Source: Pseudomonas putida (GTDB taxonomy: Bacteria > Pseudomonadota > Gammaproteobacteria > Pseudomonadales > Pseudomonadaceae). From it: a DNA stretch of 33,595 nt. Shown one piece after another: positions 30,004 to 33,595 of this stretch. The stretch lies in the NCBI RefSeq assembly GCF_028682175.1, contig NZ_JANHKS010000055.1, forward strand, positions 1 to 33,595. The letters are read 5' to 3'. Below the pieces are notes generated by a model, which was given only the letters and a program-made list of their open reading frames with translations, made no database searches and was not told where the DNA came from. The stretch's first letter is position 1; every line of letters begins with the position of its first letter. The translations under genes and the position numbers were made by a program.

Positions 30004-33000
30004 TCAGGCCTCCTCGCTGGACAGAGACTGCCAGGGCGCGTCGAATATCGGTTTGTACAATGCTTCGCACCAGCCGACGAACTCCTCGGTGTCGAGCAGC
30101 GCGTCGAAATCCGGGTACTGGCGGGCCAGCGCAGTGCTCTCGGCGTGCTCACCGGCCATGTTCTGCCCATCGCCGTCATAGGCTTTACGGGCGGCGCCTT
30201 CGGCCTTGATTTCATCACTCTGACCGACCCAGGCGAAGGCGGTTTTCATCGCCACAGGCAGCGGCCGGTGCATGCCCTGCTGCCAGGCCAGCAGCAGGTC
30301 GTTGAGGGTTCGTTTCGCCTGCTCGGCCTCCAGGGGCGGCAGCAGCAGCGTCTCATCGCTGGCCACCAGGGCGGTGGTGAGCGGCAGATCACAGGCGCAG
30401 GCCACCAGGTGGTTGACCCAAGGCTTGCCCAGGCGATGCCACTTGCGAGATTTCTTGCCACCGATGGCGTTCGGGATGGCCGTAACCGCCAGCAGCTCAC
30501 CCTGAGCATTGCGATGAAGGCCGTCGAGCCAGCCATCCAGGGCGACCCCCTGATGCTGGTACTTCACCGACGTTGCGCTGTGCAGTCTTTCCGGCCACCG
30601 GGACAGCAGCTCGTGATAGCGCTGCACAAGCGCTGGCAGCGGCTCGATCAACTCGTCCTGCAGCAGTTCGCCGAAACCTGCCATGGGCAGCAGGCCGCTG
30701 CCTTGCAAGCGAGCGGCCTGGGCGATGAGTCGCTCCAGCGCCTGATCCGGGTCGATCAACGCGGCCTGCAACAAGCTGTCGCTCAGGCCGTAGTGCTGCA
30801 GGGCGTCGAGCACGAACGGCTCATCGTCGGCCAATGGCGCCTGGGCCACTTCAAAGAAGATCTTCAAGCGCTGGCTGAAGAAGTGTTTGACCGGGTTGCG
30901 CAGGAAATCCTGCAACTGCGCAAGGCTCAACGGCTCTTCCTGCTCATGGCGCGTCAGCGGTCCGACCTCGCTGCGTTCGTCGGCAGCTTCATGCAGCACC
31001 TGCCATTCCCGGGCGAAGCTGAAGTACTCCATGTTTTCCTGAAAGTACTTGGCGCTGAAGGGTTGCAGCGGATGTTCGAGCGTCAGGGCATGCAACAGTT
31101 GCTGGCCCGGATCGCGCTTGCTGGCGTCTTCAGGTTCCTGGGCGTCGGCGAGCTTCCAGCCGCTGGCGAGGTGGTCGCGCAACTGGCCGATCAGCACCGA
31201 CGCAGGTCGCTCGGAGTTGTCGCGAATGCTGCGTCCCACCCAACTGATGTACAGCTGATCACGCGCCGAGAGCAGTGCCTCGAGCAGCAGGTAGCGGTCG
31301 TCCTCCCGACGCGAACGGTCGCCGGGGCGGTAATCGCTGCCCATCAGGTCGAAATCCAGCGGCGGTTGCGCCCGTGGGTAATCGCCATCGTTCATGCCCA
31401 GCAGGCACACGACCTTGAATGGAATGGCGCGCATCGGCATCAGGGTGCAGAAGTTCACAGACCCTGCGAGGAAACGTTGCGACAGGCGCCCCTGGTCCAG
31501 GCCTGCGAGCCAGGCTTCACGCACGACGGTGAGCGGGAGTTGCTCCAGAAGGCCGACCGTTTCGCAGGTCTCGAGCCAGTTTTCACGCAGGGTTTCCAGC
31601 TGGCTGAGCAGGTAGTCGTCATGCTCGCTGTCTGGAGTGAAGAATAACTGCATGAGCGCTTGCAGACGCGTCCCCCACTCTGCGGGTGTCGCCTCCCTGG
31701 ACAGTTCGTTATGGGCCACTTGCAAGGCATCGAGCAAAGCCACCAGCGGACCGATGAGCGCCGCATCCAGCCCGCCGATTTCATCGTAGGGTTCGATGCC
31801 GTCATAGGCTGTTCCGGCACCCACGGCGTAACCCAGCAGCATCCGGCGCAGCCCGAAATGCCAGCTGTTCTGCTCCAGTGCTTCGGGCAGACCCAGGCCT
31901 TCACGCTGCCCGGCGTTGAGCCCCCAGCGCACGCCTGCACCTTCGATCCAGCGGTGCAGGGTGGGCAGGTCTCGTTCGTCGATGCCGAAACGTGCACGCA
32001 GCGCAGGGACGTCGAGCAGATCGAGAATCTCGCTCACCGGGAAGCGGCTGTCAGGGATCTTCAACAGATGCTCGACGGCGATCAGCAGCGGATCTCGACC
32101 ACGCTGGCCCTGGTCGGCCAGGGTGAACGGAATAAAGCGCCGGTCTTCGCGATCCAGCTGCCCGAACACCGCGCGGATGTGCGGCGCGTAGCTGTCGATG
32201 TCCGGGACCATGACGATGACGTCACGGGGGCGAAGTTCAGGATTGGCGCTGAAACGCGCAAGCAACTGGTCGTGCAGCACTTCCACTTCGCGCTGGGCGC
32301 TGTGGGCAACGTGGAAGCGGATCGAGCGGTCTTTCCTTATATCGACGGCGGGCCACAGCTCGCGGGTTTCGCTCAAGGGGCGCAGTTCGAGGATGTCGTC
32401 CTGCAACTGATTGAGGACGGTCTGTGGATCACTTTCACTGAACAGGTCGATACGGCCGTCACGGAACACCGAACGGTAGCTGTTGGGATCGTCGTGGCTG
32501 TCGAGCAGGTTGATGTAGTCACGCCCCTGTTTGCCCCAGGCGGCCAGCAGAGGGTGCGCATGCTGATGCAGCGCGTCGGGGTTGAGAACGACGGGCATGC
32601 CAGCCTTGCGCGACTGGCGTTTGTATTCGTGGCGCAGCAGGTCCTTGTCGGCGACGATGTCGGCCCAATGGTGGCGACAGGGGTTGTGTACGCACAGCAG
32701 CACCTGACTGAATCGAGCCAGCCCGGCCAGGGCTTCAAGTGCCTGAGCGGGCAACGAAGAGATACCGAACACGATCACCCGCGCAGGCAAACCGGCTGGG
32801 GCTTCGCTCAGGGCGTTGATACTCTCCATGTAGCGCCGGTGCACCCCTGCGCGGCTCTGGGCCATGCCTTCGGCGCCTACGTCATGGAGCAAGGCTCGCC
32901 ACAGTTCGGCCTGCCAGCAGTTCTCGGGTTTGAGCGGCGTGATGTCGCCGCGCACGTTCTTGAGCTGGTGCTTGCCTTGGGCCCAGTCTTCCAGCCAGTC

Positions 33001-33483
33001 GGCGCGATAGACCTGGTATTGGTCGAAGAGGTCGGCCAGCCGCTCGGACAATTGATAACGCTTGCGCAGATCAGTGTCGGCGGTCAGGAAGCGCTGCAAC
33101 GGCTCGAAGTGGGGCTGGTCGATCAGGGTCGGCAACAGGCGCATCAGGCGCCAGGTCAGCGGGGCCTTGTCCAGCAGCGAGGTTTCCGGAATTTCGTCCT
33201 TGCCCAACACGGCGCGGTAGAGCTGCCACATGAAGCTGCCGGGCAGTTGCACGTCGATTGCTGCGGCAATGCCACAACCTCCCTGATCGTCGTCCTGGGT
33301 GTCTTCGGCCAGGGCCAGTTTGAGCCACTGGGCGATGCCGTTGCTCTGGACGAGTGCGACTTCGTTTTCCAGAGGCGTGAGTGGATAACGGCGCATCCAC
33401 GACACGACAAGACTGCGCAGTTCATCCAGGCGGTTGCCATGCACCACCATGAACCCGGGATTGAGGCTGGATGTCACCGGCAT
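30004..33483 (-). CDS. recC: RecBCD gamma subunit RecC
   Basis: A 1159-residue RecC, the Chi-recognition and scaffold subunit with an inactive helicase-like fold. The N-terminus PGFMVVHGNRLDELRSLVVSW and the stretch SNGIAQWLKLALAE are typical of RecC, as are VFGISSLPAQALEALAGLAR, PFKVVCLLGMNDGDYPR and SWVGRSIRDNSERPASVL. It is the first gene of recC-recB-recD, the usual Pseudomonas order. An AAGGAAG site is 6-7 bases before the ATG at 33483. The promoter should lie in 33484-33595, a stretch that also holds a REP fragment. Confidence 0.97.
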   Translation of the reverse strand: MPVTSSLNPGFMVVHGNRLDELRSLVVSWMRRYPLTPLENEVALVQSNGIAQWLKLALAEDTQDDDQGGCGIAAAIDVQLPGSFMWQLYRAVLGKDEIPETSLLDKAPLTWRLMRLLPTLIDQPHFEPLQRFLTADTDLRKRYQLSERLADLFDQYQVYRADWLEDWAQGKHQLKNVRGDITPLKPENCWQAELWRALLHDVGAEGMAQSRAGVHRRYMESINALSEAPAGLPARVIVFGISSLPAQALEALAGLARFSQVLLCVHNPCRHHWADIVADKDLLRHEYKRQSRKAGMPVVLNPDALHQHAHPLLAAWGKQGRDYINLLDSHDDPNSYRSVFRDGRIDLFSESDPQTVLNQLQDDILELRPLSETRELWPAVDIRKDRSIRFHVAHSAQREVEVLHDQLLARFSANPELRPRDVIVMVPDIDSYAPHIRAVFGQLDREDRRFIPFTLADQGQRGRDPLLIAVEHLLKIPDSRFPVSEILDLLDVPALRARFGIDERDLPTLHRWIEGAGVRWGLNAGQREGLGLPEALEQNSWHFGLRRMLLGYAVGAGTAYDGIEPYDEIGGLDAALIGPLVALLDALQVAHNELSREATPAEWGTRLQALMQLFFTPDSEHDDYLLSQLETLRENWLETCETVGLLEQLPLTVVREAWLAGLDQGRLSQRFLAGSVNFCTLMPMRAIPFKVVCLLGMNDGDYPRAQPPLDFDLMGSDYRPGDRSRREDDRYLLLEALLSARDQLYISWVGRSIRDNSERPASVLIGQLRDHLASGWKLADAQEPEDASKRDPGQQLLHALTLEHPLQPFSAKYFQENMEYFSFAREWQVLHEAADERSEVGPLTRHEQEEPLSLAQLQDFLRNPVKHFFSQRLKIFFEVAQAPLADDEPFVLDALQHYGLSDSLLQAALIDPDQALERLIAQAARLQGSGLLPMAGFGELLQDELIEPLPALVQRYHELLSRWPERLHSATSVKYQHQGVALDGWLDGLHRNAQGELLAVTAIPNAIGGKKSRKWHRLGKPWVNHLVACACDLPLTTALVASDETLLLPPLEAEQAKRTLNDLLLAWQQGMHRPLPVAMKTAFAWVGQSDEIKAEGAARKAYDGDGQNMAGEHAESTALARQYPDFDALLDTEEFVGWCEALYKPIFDAPWQSLSSEEA

Positions 33484-33595
33484 AGCTGCTTCCTTGGCAT
33501 TTGGAGAGGGAGAAGACTAACAGAGGGGCATGACGACCTGTAGCGGTATGGCAAGCCGTGCTGCTACAAGTGATGTGGAGTTGGGATCTTTTCCT
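33484..33595. other. Upstream region of recC with a REP-like hairpin
   Basis: No gene is seen. At 33539-33568, TGTAGC ... GCTACA with an internal class B core (GGCAAGCCGTGCTGCTACA) forms a short hairpin: a single right arm preceded by a class-A-like start (CCTGTAG). No clear LexA box or strong promoter was found. Confidence 0.6.

Overview
The window looks like chromosomal DNA of a Pseudomonas from the broad fluorescens/putida lineage. The support is the high-GC coding style, the recC-recB-recD gene order, the mmsA/mmsB and cynR/cynT/cynS sets, and above all a dense scatter of paired REP sequences (REPINs) of two classes. Class A has arms reading GTAGGAGTGAGCTTGCTCG (variant GTAGGAGCGCGCTTGCCCG). 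Class B has arms reading GTAGCAGCACGGCTTGCC. Eleven complete doublets and three sets of fragments lie in 33.6 kb. The species cannot be named from what is visible. No tRNA, rRNA, CRISPR array, transposase or prophage gene was found.

Layout. Positions 48-6823 hold small metabolic and transport units, most with their own LysR-type regulator: an SDR epimerase; an EamA-type exporter divergent from a LysR gene; a LysR gene divergent from a small ABM-family monooxygenase; and a TauE/SafE exporter divergent from a LysR gene that is followed by a cupin. Positions 6984-9816 hold an ECF sigma factor with its zinc-binding anti-sigma factor, divergent from a Tat-exported metallophosphoesterase and a periplasmic type-1 copper protein. 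The region between the divergent genes carries two mirror-image copies of one promoter-like motif, GGAATAAAA-N14-GTTRTA, one facing each way. This suggests a single self-regulated envelope regulon. Positions 9813-11994 are the cyanate detoxification cluster cynR/cynT-cynS. It is followed by an argininosuccinate lyase that resembles actinobacterial ArgH more than the usual Pseudomonas enzyme.

Positions 13778-18923 form a valine/branched-acid catabolic unit (MFS symporter, mmsA, mmsB on the minus strand) with a divergent LysR gene. Positions 19304-23815 are a plus-strand operon: a TIM-barrel sugar-phosphate isomerase-like protein, a 2-oxoglutarate/Fe(II)-type oxygenase, a periplasmic amino-acid-binding protein, and an ABC transporter whose permease and ATPase are fused in one chain. 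A REPIN separates the binding protein from the membrane component. The substrate is unknown. This operon and the ECF module are the best candidates here for undescribed biology.

Positions 23857-24129 encode a Rof-like Rho-binding antiterminator, convergent with recD. Positions 24048-33483 are recC-recB-recD on the minus strand, translationally coupled. The recD 3' end has been rewritten by REP insertions. The normal stop is gone, and the reading frame runs 65 codons through REP sequence and into the antisense strand of rof.
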